A stretch of 64,000 nt of DNA, taken from positions 84,768 to 148,767 of the forward strand of contig CAWFMY010000035.1 of assembly GCA_963816925.1 (NCBI GenBank). Direction: 5' to 3'. The notes beneath the pieces were generated by a model. It was not told where the DNA came from, searched no databases, and saw only the letters and a list, made by a program, of their open reading frames with translations. The position numbers and the translations under genes are program-made. Shown in pieces: positions 1-9,328 of the stretch. Within the stretch, counting starts at the first letter, position 1. Each line of letters opens with the position of its first letter. The DNA is from CAIWHR01 sp963816925. GTDB lineage: Bacteria > Pseudomonadota > Gammaproteobacteria > Burkholderiales > Casimicrobiaceae.

Positions 1-2
1 TC

Positions 3-1694
3 TTTCCGGTGTTCCGGATTCTCGTCTCCGCGGCACAGGACTCCAACGAGGCGCTTTCGCTGGTCGCATTCCAGCGGCGCATGTTCACGGAAAAGGTGTG
101 GGGCATCGGCTGCGTCGTCGGCTCCACCCGCTGCGGCGTGGCCTGGAACACGCTGATCCTCGCGTTCTCCTGCGCGATCGCCTGCACGGGCCTCGGTCTC
201 GCGTTTGCACTGATCTGGAGTCGCACGACGTTCCGGTACAAGAAGGTGCTCCGCTTTCTCTCGGTGCTGCCGATCATCACGCCGCCTTTCGTCATTGGCC
301 TGGGACTGATCCTGATCTTCGGGCGGTCGGGGATCATCAACCAGTTCATCGAGTACGCCTTCGGGCTGCAGCTCGGGCGCTGGATCTACGGCTACCAGGG
401 CGTCCTGCTTGCGCAGGTGTTCGCGTTCACGCCGATCGCCTTCCTCGTGCTGGTCGGCGTCGTCGAGGGCGTCTCGCCGAGCATGGAGGAAGCGGCGCAA
501 ACGCTTCGCGCCGATCGCTGGCGGGTGTTCAACGATATCTCGCTGCCGCTGATGCGCCCGGGACTCGCCAACGCCTTCCTCATCAGCTTCATCGAATCGA
601 TCGCCGATTTCGGCAATCCGATCCTGCTCGGCGGCAATTTCGGCGTTCTGTCGACCGAAGTGTTCTTCTCGGTTGTCGGGGCGCAGCTCGACCAGGGCCG
701 CGCGGCCACGCTCGGCATCCTGCTCCTCGCGTTCGCGCTGATGGCGTTCTTCGCGCAGCGCTGGCTGCTCGGGCGCAAGGTCTACACTTCGCTCGCCGGC
801 AAGGGCGACTCGGGCCTGCCCACGCAGTTGCCCGACCGAGTGCGCCGGCTGTGCTACGGCGTCGCCATTCCCTGGGCGACGCTCACACTCGTCATCTATT
901 CGATGGCGCTGGTCGGCGGTTTTGTCGAGACCTGGGGCCGCGACTACTCGCCGACGCTGAAGCACTACACGAAGGCGTTCGCGATCGAATGGACGAGCCA
1001 CGGAATCCTCTGGGCCGGCGCCGCGTGGAACTCGTTCTGGACGACGATCAAGCTTTCCGCCATCGCGGCCCCGATGACCGCGGCGCTCGGCATCCTTTCC
1101 GCGTACCTGCTGACGCGGCAGAGCTTCAAGGGCAAGGCGGCGTTCGAGTTCGGCACCCTGCTTTCGTTCGCCATTCCCGGCACGGTCATCGGCGTGTCGT
1201 ACATCCTCGCGTTCAACGTGCCGCCAATCGAGATCACGGGAACGGGGATCATCCTCATCGTCTGTTTCATATTCCGCAACATGCCTGTCGGCGTGCGTGC
1301 GGGCATCGCGGCCATGAGCCAGATCGACAAGAGTCTCGACGAAGCCTCGGTGACGCTCGGCGCACGCGGCTTCACCACGCTGCGGCGGGTCATACTGCCG
1401 CTGCTGAAGCCGGCCATCGTCGCCGCGCTCGTCTACAGCTTCGTCCGCGCCGTCACCACCGTGTCCGCGGTGATCTTCCTCGTCTCCGCGGAGCACGAGA
1501 TGGCCACCACGTATATCATCAACCGCGTGGTGAACGGCGACTACGGCGTGGCGATCGCGTATTGCTCCGTGCTGATCGTGCTGATGCTGGCCGCGATCTG
1601 GCTGATCCAGGCGCTCGTCGGCGAGCGGCGATTGGGACGCCGGAGTCCTGTCGCCGCACCGGTGATGGCGCCAGTCGCGCGCAACGCAGCGTGA
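3..1694 (+). CDS. ABC transporter double permease, AfuB/FbpB type (5' partial)
   Basis: Inner-membrane permease of an iron(III)- or sugar-phosphate-type ABC importer. The reading frame is open to the left edge, so the N-terminus is missing; the first GTG at position 9 is not a credible start. Two fused permease domains are visible, each with a cytoplasmic EAA loop: one near EEAAQTLRADRWRVF and one near DEASVTLGARGFTTL, both followed by an LPL..P.. segment. About ten hydrophobic segments remain. This single-chain two-domain architecture is typical of the Fbp/Afu/Sfu family. It is followed after 31 nt by its ATPase. The substrate cannot be read from the permease. AfuB-type proteins were first assigned to iron, but a characterised AfuABC imports hexose phosphates, which the downstream phosphatase makes plausible here. 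Confidence 0.88.
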   Translation, partial: FPVFRILVSAAQDSNEALSLVAFQRRMFTEKVWGIGCVVGSTRCGVAWNTLILAFSCAIACTGLGLAFALIWSRTTFRYKKVLRFLSVLPIITPPFVIGLGLILIFGRSGIINQFIEYAFGLQLGRWIYGYQGVLLAQVFAFTPIAFLVLVGVVEGVSPSMEEAAQTLRADRWRVFNDISLPLMRPGLANAFLISFIESIADFGNPILLGGNFGVLSTEVFFSVVGAQLDQGRAATLGILLLAFALMAFFAQRWLLGRKVYTSLAGKGDSGLPTQLPDRVRRLCYGVAIPWATLTLVIYSMALVGGFVETWGRDYSPTLKHYTKAFAIEWTSHGILWAGAAWNSFWTTIKLSAIAAPMTAALGILSAYLLTRQSFKGKAAFEFGTLLSFAIPGTVIGVSYILAFNVPPIEITGTGIILIVCFIFRNMPVGVRAGIAAMSQIDKSLDEASVTLGARGFTTLRRVILPLLKPAIVAALVYSFVRAVTTVSAVIFLVSAEHEMATTYIINRVVNGDYGVAIAYCSVLIVLMLAAIWLIQALVGERRLGRRSPVAAPVMAPVARNAA

Positions 1695-1725
1695 GCGTCG
1701 CAGTCGACCGCAGAATAGGTGTCCG

Positions 1726-2796
<1,071 letters not shown>

Positions 2797-2800
2797 TCGC

Positions 2801-3592
2801 ATGAACGCGGCGGACCTCGCGGCCCGCGTCGATTTCGCAAAAGCGCTTGCCCGTGAGGCCGGTGCGCTCGCGCTGCGCTACTTCGGGCGGGAGATCGCCT
2901 TCACGACCGAGGTGAAGGCGCTGCAGGATTACGTGAGTGCGGCCGACCGCGAAGTCGAGAACCTGATCCGCCGCGAGCTTGCCCGCGCGTTTCCGGGCGA
3001 CGCGATGCTCGGCGAAGAGCACGGCGGCGGCGCCGGCGAGCGGATGTGGTTCGTCGACCCGATCGATGGCACGATCAACTTCGTTCACGGCGTTCGCTAC
3101 TGGTGCACGTCGATCGCATTCACGCTCGCGGGCGAGCGACGGATCGGCGTGATCTACGATCCGTCGCAGGATGAACTCTTCTGGGCCGTCAAGAATGGCG
3201 GCGCGTGGTGCAACGAAACCCCCATTTCCGTGACGGCATGCACCGCGCTCGAGCGTGCGTTGATCGTCGCGGGCTACGTGCACCGGCACCCGCTCGAGCC
3301 CTCGCTGCTATTGCGGCGCGCGCTGCTGTCGGCCGGCGCGGCCGTCAAGGACATGGGTGCGGGCGCGCTGATGCTGGCGCACGTCGCCACGGGTCGCTAC
3401 GACGCGTTCATCGAGCCCCACATGCACCCGTGGGATGCGCTTGCGGGCCTGTTGCTGATCGAGGAAGCCGGCGGGCGCGTGCTCCCCTATCCCGGCGCGG
3501 CGCCACTTTCGCGGGGGAGTCGCGTCATCGCCGCTGCACCCGGAATCTTCGACACGCTGGTCGCGCTGGACGACGCTTTCGGCCACCCCTGA
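2801..3592 (+). CDS. inositol monophosphatase family protein
   Basis: Metal-dependent phosphatase of the IMPase/FIG superfamily (SuhB, HisN, CysQ relatives). The family signatures are present: GEEHG at residues 71-75, DPIDGTINF from 86, and the C-terminal metal-site motif WDALAGLLL with EEAGG following. Length 263 aa is typical. No signal peptide is seen, so it acts in the cytoplasm. It starts 4 nt after the ABC ATPase stop. That linkage suggests dephosphorylation of something the transporter imports, such as a sugar or polyol phosphate, but this is inference. Family membership is secure; the exact substrate (inositol phosphate, histidinol phosphate or another) is not. Confidence 0.9.
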   Translation: MNAADLAARVDFAKALAREAGALALRYFGREIAFTTEVKALQDYVSAADREVENLIRRELARAFPGDAMLGEEHGGGAGERMWFVDPIDGTINFVHGVRYWCTSIAFTLAGERRIGVIYDPSQDELFWAVKNGGAWCNETPISVTACTALERALIVAGYVHRHPLEPSLLLRRALLSAGAAVKDMGAGALMLAHVATGRYDAFIEPHMHPWDALAGLLLIEEAGGRVLPYPGAAPLSRGSRVIAAAPGIFDTLVALDDAFGHP

Positions 3593-3614
3593 TCGGTCGG
3601 GTGCGAAAGGCACC

Positions 3615-4094
3615 TCAGTGGAGATGTCCGGCCCGATGATCCTCGAGCGCCGAACGCCGGCGCACTTCGGCCCGCGCCGCGATTTCCTGGCGCGTGCCGT
3701 CTGCGGACTCGATGATCAGCACGAAAGGAACCCAGTCGCCCAGATTCAGCGCGCGATCGACGCGGGAAAGCCGCAGGCGATATTCGTTCGGTGCGAGGAT
3801 GACCGGGGTGCCCGCCGGCAACGGCAATCGTTCGACGGGCTTGCCCGCAGCGCCGGGGCTCGCGATGACGACGTCGGGTGCGAAGTCGCTCCGCGCGCCC
3901 ACGACGGCGCCGCCCTCGGTGCTGCCAAGCTGGACGAAGATCTCCGCGGGTCTTCCCTTCGCGACGGGACGCACCCACGGCAGGTTCACGACAATGACCG
4001 CCGACGCAATTGCCGGCAGGAGCGCCAGCAGAATTCCCGCGACGCCGGCAACGCGGCGCGGCGCGCGCATCGAGGAGCGGTCAGCTATTTTCAT
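3615..4094 (-). CDS. exported PCu(A)C-like protein lacking the usual copper ligands
   Basis: An N-terminal signal peptide (hydrophobic core VAGVAGILLALLPAIASA) is followed by a small beta-rich domain. Its second half matches the PCu(A)C copper-chaperone pattern: a VERLPLPAGTPVILAPNEYRL stretch (read in two parts), then LNLGDWVPFVL, and a closing EIAARAEV strand. Typical family members carry a copper-binding H-M set (H(M)x10Mx21HxM). Here the corresponding positions hold no Met/His pattern, and the only histidines are in the last few residues (HRAGHLH). I prefer ATG at 4094; a TTG eight codons upstream is possible. The gene is convergent with the upstream phosphatase operon. The fold assignment is moderately sure; a copper role is doubtful. 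Confidence 0.6.
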   Translation of the reverse strand: MKIADRSSMRAPRRVAGVAGILLALLPAIASAVIVVNLPWVRPVAKGRPAEIFVQLGSTEGGAVVGARSDFAPDVVIASPGAAGKPVERLPLPAGTPVILAPNEYRLRLSRVDRALNLGDWVPFVLIIESADGTRQEIAARAEVRRRSALEDHRAGHLH

Positions 4095-4208
4095 CGAGGC
4101 AGTGAGCATCGGCAGCAATAAGCTAATGATAATCCACCTTCATCGCGCCGGAATAGTCGCGCAAGGGCCTCTGTTTGCGGGGCACGTGTTGCGCGCAAGG
4201 TCACGATC

Positions 4209-4215
4209 AAGGAGG
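4209..4215 (+). promoter_or_regulatory. strong ribosome binding site
   Basis: AAGGAGG lies five bases before the ATG at 4221. It is a near-perfect anti-SD match and fixes the start of the secreted repeat protein. Confidence 0.7.
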
Positions 4216-4220
4216 CTAGA

Positions 4221-5570
4221 ATGAAACATGGACTGAGGTACTGCCTCGCAGCCGCGGCGCTCCTCGTTTCGTCCGCAGCGACGGCTTTTTTCCACACGTG
4301 GGAAGTCGAGCAGGTGTATTCCAACGCCGACGGCACCGTGCAGTTCGTTGTCATGGGGACGACCATAAACGGCGAAAACCTTTCATCGGGAGTCCAATTC
4401 AGCAGCATGGATGCCGCGGGAGATCAGAAGTCGATCGCCCTTCCGAGGAATCTGCCCAGCAGCGCCACCGCGAACAAGAAGCTCCTGATCGGGACGAATT
4501 CATTCGCGGCATTGGGACTCGTAGCGCCTGATTTCCTCATTCCGGACAAATTCATTCCGACGGGAAAGGGCAGTGTCGGTGATCCGTTCAGCGTGCTCGC
4601 GTGGAACGCGGGCGAGCTCCCCACCGATGGCGTCAATGCGCTCTATGTCAAAAATCTGGTCAAGAGCGTCAAGGCCAACCTGGCGACGAATTTCGCCGGG
4701 CAAAGCGCATCGGTCTCGCTGCCGCCGCCACCTCCCGCGGTCGACAACTATCAAGGATTGTGGTGGAAATCGCCGGGCGGGTCGGAAGACGGCTGGGGCA
4801 TCAACTTCGCGCACCAGGGCAAGACCATCTTCGGCACCTGGTTCACCTACGACACCACCGGCAAGGGCTGGTGGCTGACGCTGATCACCGACGACAGCAA
4901 GTCGACGGCCACGGTGTTCGAGGCCGACCTGTTCGCCACTACCGGCCCGCCCTTCAACACGGTTCCGTTCATCAAGTCCGGACCCCCGCCGTCGCCCATC
5001 GGCTCGGCGACGCTGACCTTCACCGACGCCAACAACGGCTCGTTCCACTACGACGTGAACCTGCCCAGCGGCAAGGTCTCGCAGACCAAGGCGATCACCC
5101 GCCAGCCGCTCGGCGCCGCGCCCATGGCCACCTGCGTCTTCGGCGGCCCGCCGACGCTCGCCGCGGCGACCAACTACCAGGACATCTGGTGGGCCGGCAG
5201 CAGCGCCAATCCGGGCACCGAGCAGGGCTGGGGCATCAACTTCGCGCAGCAGGGCGACGTGGTGTTCGCCAGCTGGTTCACCTACGACCAGGACGGCACG
5301 CCGCTGTGGCTGGTGGCGACGTTGGCGAAGCTCGCGCCGGGCCTCTACCAGGGCGACCTGTTACGGCCGTCCGGCCCGCGCTTCGACGCCTACGACAAGA
5401 GCCAATTCCACCCCAACGCGGCGGTCGGCACGCTGAAGCTCACCCTCGCCGACGGCAACAACGCGTCGATCACCTACACCGTGCAGCTTGCCGGCATGGC
5501 GAACTCGGTCACCCAGACCAAGAGCATCACCCGCCAGCTCTTCTCGGCCTCCGGGACGAGCTGCCACTAG
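4221..5570 (+). CDS. secreted protein with two WW/GWGINF repeats
   Basis: Exported protein of unknown function. Residues 1-22 form a signal peptide ending ATA. Residues 23-165 are a unique N-terminal domain beginning FHTWEVEQVYSNADGTVQF. After a short polyproline linker (168-173) come two homologous repeats, about 176-305 and 318-448. Each has NYQ..WW, then GWGINFA.QG, a WFTYD strand, a VGTLKLT/IGSATLT strand, and a terminal QTK.ITRQ followed by a single Cys. The aromatic repeats suggest a beta-sandwich exposed outside the inner membrane, but no catalytic motif is visible. A strong SD precedes the ATG and a GC-rich hairpin follows the stop. Codon use in the N-terminal third is visibly less GC-rich than in the repeats. 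Confidence 0.85.
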   Translation: MKHGLRYCLAAAALLVSSAATAFFHTWEVEQVYSNADGTVQFVVMGTTINGENLSSGVQFSSMDAAGDQKSIALPRNLPSSATANKKLLIGTNSFAALGLVAPDFLIPDKFIPTGKGSVGDPFSVLAWNAGELPTDGVNALYVKNLVKSVKANLATNFAGQSASVSLPPPPPAVDNYQGLWWKSPGGSEDGWGINFAHQGKTIFGTWFTYDTTGKGWWLTLITDDSKSTATVFEADLFATTGPPFNTVPFIKSGPPPSPIGSATLTFTDANNGSFHYDVNLPSGKVSQTKAITRQPLGAAPMATCVFGGPPTLAAATNYQDIWWAGSSANPGTEQGWGINFAQQGDVVFASWFTYDQDGTPLWLVATLAKLAPGLYQGDLLRPSGPRFDAYDKSQFHPNAAVGTLKLTLADGNNASITYTVQLAGMANSVTQTKSITRQLFSASGTSCH

Positions 5571-5590
5571 GCTTTTTGGTAGACGGAATT

Positions 5591-5621
5591 GCGGGGCCTC
5601 CGGATTGCCCGGAGGCCCCGC
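5591..5621. terminator. bidirectional terminator hairpin
   Basis: A perfect 13-bp inverted repeat (5591-5603 with 5609-5621) surrounds a 5-nt loop. It sits between the convergent ends of the secreted repeat protein and the acyl-CoA dehydrogenase. There is no long T-run on either strand, so it may act with Rho or simply protect the 3' ends. Confidence 0.65.
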
Positions 5622-5629
5622 GCCGAATT

Positions 5630-7432
5630 TCAGAATTGGTCGGCCGCGACCGCGAGGACCGAGTCGCCGCCCTCGGTGATCGTGCGCGCAAGGCTCGTCG
5701 CGTGCGGCAGCAGGCAGTCGGCGTAGTAGCGTGCCGTCTGGATCTTGGCCTTCATGAAGCGCGCGTCCCCGGTGCCGTCGTGCAGGTGCTTCGCGGCGAT
5801 CAGCGCCGCACGCCCCAGCTGCCAGCCGCCGGTGACGAGCCCCCACATTTCGAGATAGGGCACCGCGCCCGCATGCGCCGCACGCGTATTCGCGCCAAAC
5901 GACTGCACGACCCAGTCGACGGCTGACCGCGCGGCGGCGACGGCTTCCTGCAAGCGCGCGCCGATGACCTTCAGGCTCGCGTCGGCGTGGTTCGACAAGT
6001 CCTTCGCGACCTTCTCGATCTCGCTGGCGACTGCCTTGGCCACCGCCCCGGCATCGCGCGCGGTCTTGCGCCCGATGAGGTCGTTCGCCTGGATGCCCGT
6101 GGTGCCTTCGTAGATCGTGATGATCCGCGCGTCGCGATAATGCTGCGCGGCGCCGGTCTCCTCGATGAACCCCATGCCGCCGTGCACCTGGATGCCGAGT
6201 GAGGCGACCTGCTGGGCAGTTTCGGTGCTGCAGCCCTTGACGATCGGGATCATGAAATCGACGAACGCGTGGTGCCGCTTGCGGGCCGCTGGATCCGGAT
6301 GGTGGTTCGCGTTGTCCATCGCGGCGGCGGTCACGTACGCGACGGCGCGCATGGCTTCCACGTTCGCGCGCATCGTCATCAGCATGCGACGGATGTCCGG
6401 ATGCTCGATGATCGGCGTGGCCTTGGCGCCCTTGTCCATGCCAACGACCTTGCCCTGCACGCGATCGCGCGCATAGGCGACCGCGCGCTGATACGCGCGC
6501 TCCGCGATCCCCACGCCCTCGAGGCCGACCGAGAACCGCGCGAGGTTCATCATGATGAACATGTACTCGAGGCCGTGATTCTCCTCGCCGACGAGATAGC
6601 CGACCGCGCCACCGTGGTCGCCATAGACCAGCACGGCGGTGGGACTCGCGTGGATCCCGAGCTTGTGCTCGATGGACGTGCACAGCACGTCGTTGCGCGC
6701 GCCCAGCGAGCCATCCGCGTTGACCAGGAACTTGGGCACGACGAAAAGCGAGATGCCCTTGACACCTTCGGGCGCGTCCGGCGTTCGCGCGAGCACGAGA
6801 TGGATGATGTTCTCGGTGTAGTCCTGCTCGCCGTAGGTGATGAAGATCTTCTGGCCCTGCAGCTTGTAGGTGCCGTCGCCCTGCGGAATCGCCTTCGTGC
6901 GCACGGCCGCGAGATCCGAGCCCGCCTGCGGCTCGGTGAGGTTCATCGTGCCGCTCCAGGCGCCGGCGACCATCTTCGGCAGGAATTTGTCCTTGAGCGA
7001 CGGGGTGCCGGCAAGCTCGATCGACTCGATCGCGCCCTGCGTCAGCATCGCACACAGGTTGAACGCGAGATTGGACGCGTGCCACATTTCCTCGACCGCC
7101 GTGCCGAGCAGGATGGGCAGCCCCTGGCCGCCGTACTCGGTCGATTTCGTGAGGCCGTTCCAGCCGTTGTCGCAGAATTGCCGGTACGCGTCCTTGAATC
7201 CGGGTGGCGTGCGCACGGTGCCGTCATCGAGACGCTTCGCGCCTTCGCGATCGCCAACGACGTTGAGCGGCGACATGACGGTGGCCGCGAACTTCGCGGC
7301 TTCCTCGAGTATCGCGGCGACGACGTCCGGCGTCGCTTCGTCGAATCCCGGCAACTGCGCGACCTGGTCGAGACCCGCGAGCTCGGTCAGGACGAATCGC
7401 ATGTCGGAGAGAGGGGCTCGATAGTCGCTCAT
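5630..7432 (-). CDS. acyl-CoA dehydrogenase (about 600 aa, four-domain type)
   Basis: FAD enzyme that oxidises an acyl-CoA to the 2-enoyl-CoA and hands electrons to ETF. The start is set at 7432 (MSDYRAPLSDMRFVL), because this opening is conserved in the family; the upstream in-frame extension reads into etfA. The N-terminal and middle domains include NLTEPQAGSDL (164-174) and an FITYGEQDYTEN loop. The catalytic-glutamate region is IYEGTTGIQ at 440-448, preceded by HGGMGFIEE. A C-terminal extension of about 130 residues makes it the long ACAD form also seen in DmdC-like enzymes. It follows etfA by 7 nt, so it is the third gene of an etfB-etfA-ACAD operon. Chain-length specificity is not readable. 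Confidence 0.95.
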   Translation of the reverse strand: MSDYRAPLSDMRFVLTELAGLDQVAQLPGFDEATPDVVAAILEEAAKFAATVMSPLNVVGDREGAKRLDDGTVRTPPGFKDAYRQFCDNGWNGLTKSTEYGGQGLPILLGTAVEEMWHASNLAFNLCAMLTQGAIESIELAGTPSLKDKFLPKMVAGAWSGTMNLTEPQAGSDLAAVRTKAIPQGDGTYKLQGQKIFITYGEQDYTENIIHLVLARTPDAPEGVKGISLFVVPKFLVNADGSLGARNDVLCTSIEHKLGIHASPTAVLVYGDHGGAVGYLVGEENHGLEYMFIMMNLARFSVGLEGVGIAERAYQRAVAYARDRVQGKVVGMDKGAKATPIIEHPDIRRMLMTMRANVEAMRAVAYVTAAAMDNANHHPDPAARKRHHAFVDFMIPIVKGCSTETAQQVASLGIQVHGGMGFIEETGAAQHYRDARIITIYEGTTGIQANDLIGRKTARDAGAVAKAVASEIEKVAKDLSNHADASLKVIGARLQEAVAAARSAVDWVVQSFGANTRAAHAGAVPYLEMWGLVTGGWQLGRAALIAAKHLHDGTGDARFMKAKIQTARYYADCLLPHATSLARTITEGGDSVLAVAADQF

Positions 7433-7439
7433 GGTCGAA

Positions 7440-8375
7440 TCACAACGCCGCAGTGAGCTCGGGGATGATCTGGAAGAGGTCGCCGACAAGGCCGTAGTCC
7501 GCGATCTGGAAAATCGGCGCATCGGGATCCTTGTTGATCGCGACGATCACCTTGCTGTCCTTCATGCCGGCAAGATGCTGGATCGCGCCCGAGATGCCGA
7601 CAGCGATATAGAGGTCCGGCGCCACGATCTTGCCGGTCTGGCCCACTTGATAGTCGTTCGGCACGTAACCCGCGTCGACCGCCGCGCGCGAGGCGCCGAT
7701 CGCGGCGTTGAGCTTGTGCGCGAGCGCTTCCAGCAGCTTGAAATTCTCCGCGCTGCCAAGGCCCCGGCCGCCGGAAATCACGATGCGCGCACCCGTGAGT
7801 TCCGGGCGGTCCGACTTGGTGAGCTCCTGTCCGGTGACGCGGGACAGTCCCGTGTCCGGCGCCGCGTCCGCCTTTTCGACCGCCGCGCTGCCGCCGGTTG
7901 CGGCCGCGGCGTCGAATCCCGTCGCGCGCGCGGTGATGACCTTGACCGCGTCCTTCGACTGGACGGTCGCGAACGCGCTGCCGGCATAGATCGGCCGCAC
8001 GAAGGTGTCCGGAGATTCGACGGCGATGATCTCCGATACCTGCGCCACGTCGAGCAGCGCGGCGACGCGAGGCATGGCGTTTTTTCCGTAACCTGTCGCC
8101 GCCGCCAGAACGTGGCTGTAGCCGCCCGCCTTGACGAGCGCGACGACCGTTGCGGCGACATTTTCAGCGGTCGGGTTCGCGAAATGCGGCGCATCGGCGT
8201 GGAGGATCTTGGCCACGCCCGGAATCTGCGCGGCGGCCTGCGCCACCGGTGCAGCGTTGTGTCCGGCGACGAGAATCGTCAGCTCGCCGCCGATCTTCTG
8301 CGCAGCGGTGACGGCGTTGAGCGTCGCGGCATTGAGCGACGCGTTGTCGTGGTCGGCAAGCAGCAGGATGGTCAT
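7440..8375 (-). CDS. etfA: electron transfer flavoprotein alpha subunit
   Basis: FAD-binding subunit of ETF, which carries electrons from acyl-CoA dehydrogenases to ETF:quinone oxidoreductase. The C-terminal FAD domain is well conserved: VISGGRGLGS, the NDYQVGQTGKIVAPDLY strand and loop, GISGAIQHLAGM, and INKDPDAPIF. Length 311 aa is standard. It lies 13 nt after etfB and 7 nt before the acyl-CoA dehydrogenase, so the enzyme and its electron acceptor are co-expressed. Confidence 0.97.
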   Translation of the reverse strand: MTILLLADHDNASLNAATLNAVTAAQKIGGELTILVAGHNAAPVAQAAAQIPGVAKILHADAPHFANPTAENVAATVVALVKAGGYSHVLAAATGYGKNAMPRVAALLDVAQVSEIIAVESPDTFVRPIYAGSAFATVQSKDAVKVITARATGFDAAAATGGSAAVEKADAAPDTGLSRVTGQELTKSDRPELTGARIVISGGRGLGSAENFKLLEALAHKLNAAIGASRAAVDAGYVPNDYQVGQTGKIVAPDLYIAVGISGAIQHLAGMKDSKVIVAINKDPDAPIFQIADYGLVGDLFQIIPELTAAL

Positions 8376-8388
8376 GAGCGTTCCCCGA

Positions 8389-9141
8389 TCACGAAATGAC
8401 TTTGGCTTCGTTGCGAAGCTTGCCCACGAGCTCCGCGACGTCGGCGACCTTGCCGCCGCCCTTGCGCTTGGGCGGCTCCACGACCTTCAGAATCGAGAGT
8501 CGCGGTGCGACGTCGACGCCAAGCGCATCGGGCTTGAGCACTTCCAGCGGCTTCTTCTTCGCCTTCATGATGTTGGGCAGCGTTGCGTAACGCGGCTCGT
8601 TGAGGCGCAGGTCGGCCGTCACGATGAGCGGCAGCGACGTCTCGATCGTTTCGAGCCCGCCGTCGACTTCGCGCTTCACCGTCGCCTTGTCGCCCGCGAT
8701 GTCCACCTTGGATGCGGAGGTCGCCTGCGCCCAGCCGAGGAGCGCCGCGAGCATTTGCCCCGTCTGGTTCGAATCGTCGTCGATCGCCTGCTTGCCCAGC
8801 AGCACGATCCTCGGCTGCTCCTTGTCGATGACCGCCTTCAGCAGCTTGGCGACGGCAAGCGGCTGCAGGTCGACGTCGGTCTCGACCAGGATCGCGCGGT
8901 CGGCGCCCAGCGCAAGCGCAGTACGCAGTGTTTCCTGGCTTCCCGTGACGCCGCACGAGACGGCGACAATTTCCGTCGCGATGCCCTTTTCCTTGAGCCG
9001 GACCGCCTCCTCGACGGCGATCTCGTCGAACGGATTCATCGACATCTTGACGTTCGCCGTGTCGACGCCCGAACCGTCCGCCTTGACGCGAACCTTGACG
9101 TTGTAATCGACGACGCGCTTGACAGAAACGAGAACTTTCAT
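8389..9141 (-). CDS. etfB: electron transfer flavoprotein beta subunit
   Basis: AMP-binding partner of EtfA. The opening MKVLVSVKRVVDYNVKVRV, the SMNPFDEIAVEEAVRLKEKG segment and the ETSLPLIVTADLRLNEPRY region are characteristic of ETF beta. Length 250 aa is normal. It is the first gene of the etfB-etfA-ACAD operon. A TATAAT -10 box lies about 33 bp upstream, and no clear SD sequence precedes the ATG. Confidence 0.97.
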   Translation of the reverse strand: MKVLVSVKRVVDYNVKVRVKADGSGVDTANVKMSMNPFDEIAVEEAVRLKEKGIATEIVAVSCGVTGSQETLRTALALGADRAILVETDVDLQPLAVAKLLKAVIDKEQPRIVLLGKQAIDDDSNQTGQMLAALLGWAQATSASKVDIAGDKATVKREVDGGLETIETSLPLIVTADLRLNEPRYATLPNIMKAKKKPLEVLKPDALGVDVAPRLSILKVVEPPKRKGGGKVADVAELVGKLRNEAKVIS

Positions 9142-9173
9142 GGGGATCGGCAGTCGGAAGAGGAAAACAGGAC

Positions 9174-9179
9174 ATTATA
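9174..9179 (-). promoter_or_regulatory. putative -10 box for the etfBA operon
   Basis: TATAAT on the minus strand, 33 bp before the etfB start. The region 17 bp further upstream (TCGGAA) is a weak -35 match, so an activator may be needed. The predicted leader would be only about 25 nt, with no good SD. Confidence 0.5.
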
Positions 9180-9328
9180 ACGCGCGGTCCGTCCCCTTCC
9201 GAGGGGCCCCGGCGTGAGCCGCAGCGCTGCTCCGCGTGCGCATGGAGCAGACGGAAGCCCGCCGCGCCTGTCGGGTATCCTTGCACCGCTGTCGACACCC
9301 GGCCGCGTCTTGTTCGCCGAGTCCGCGC

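Noticed and set aside
3618..4121. + strand ORF opposite the PCu(A)C-like gene
   Set aside because: No signal peptide or recognisable motif, while the minus frame has both a signal peptide and family pattern.
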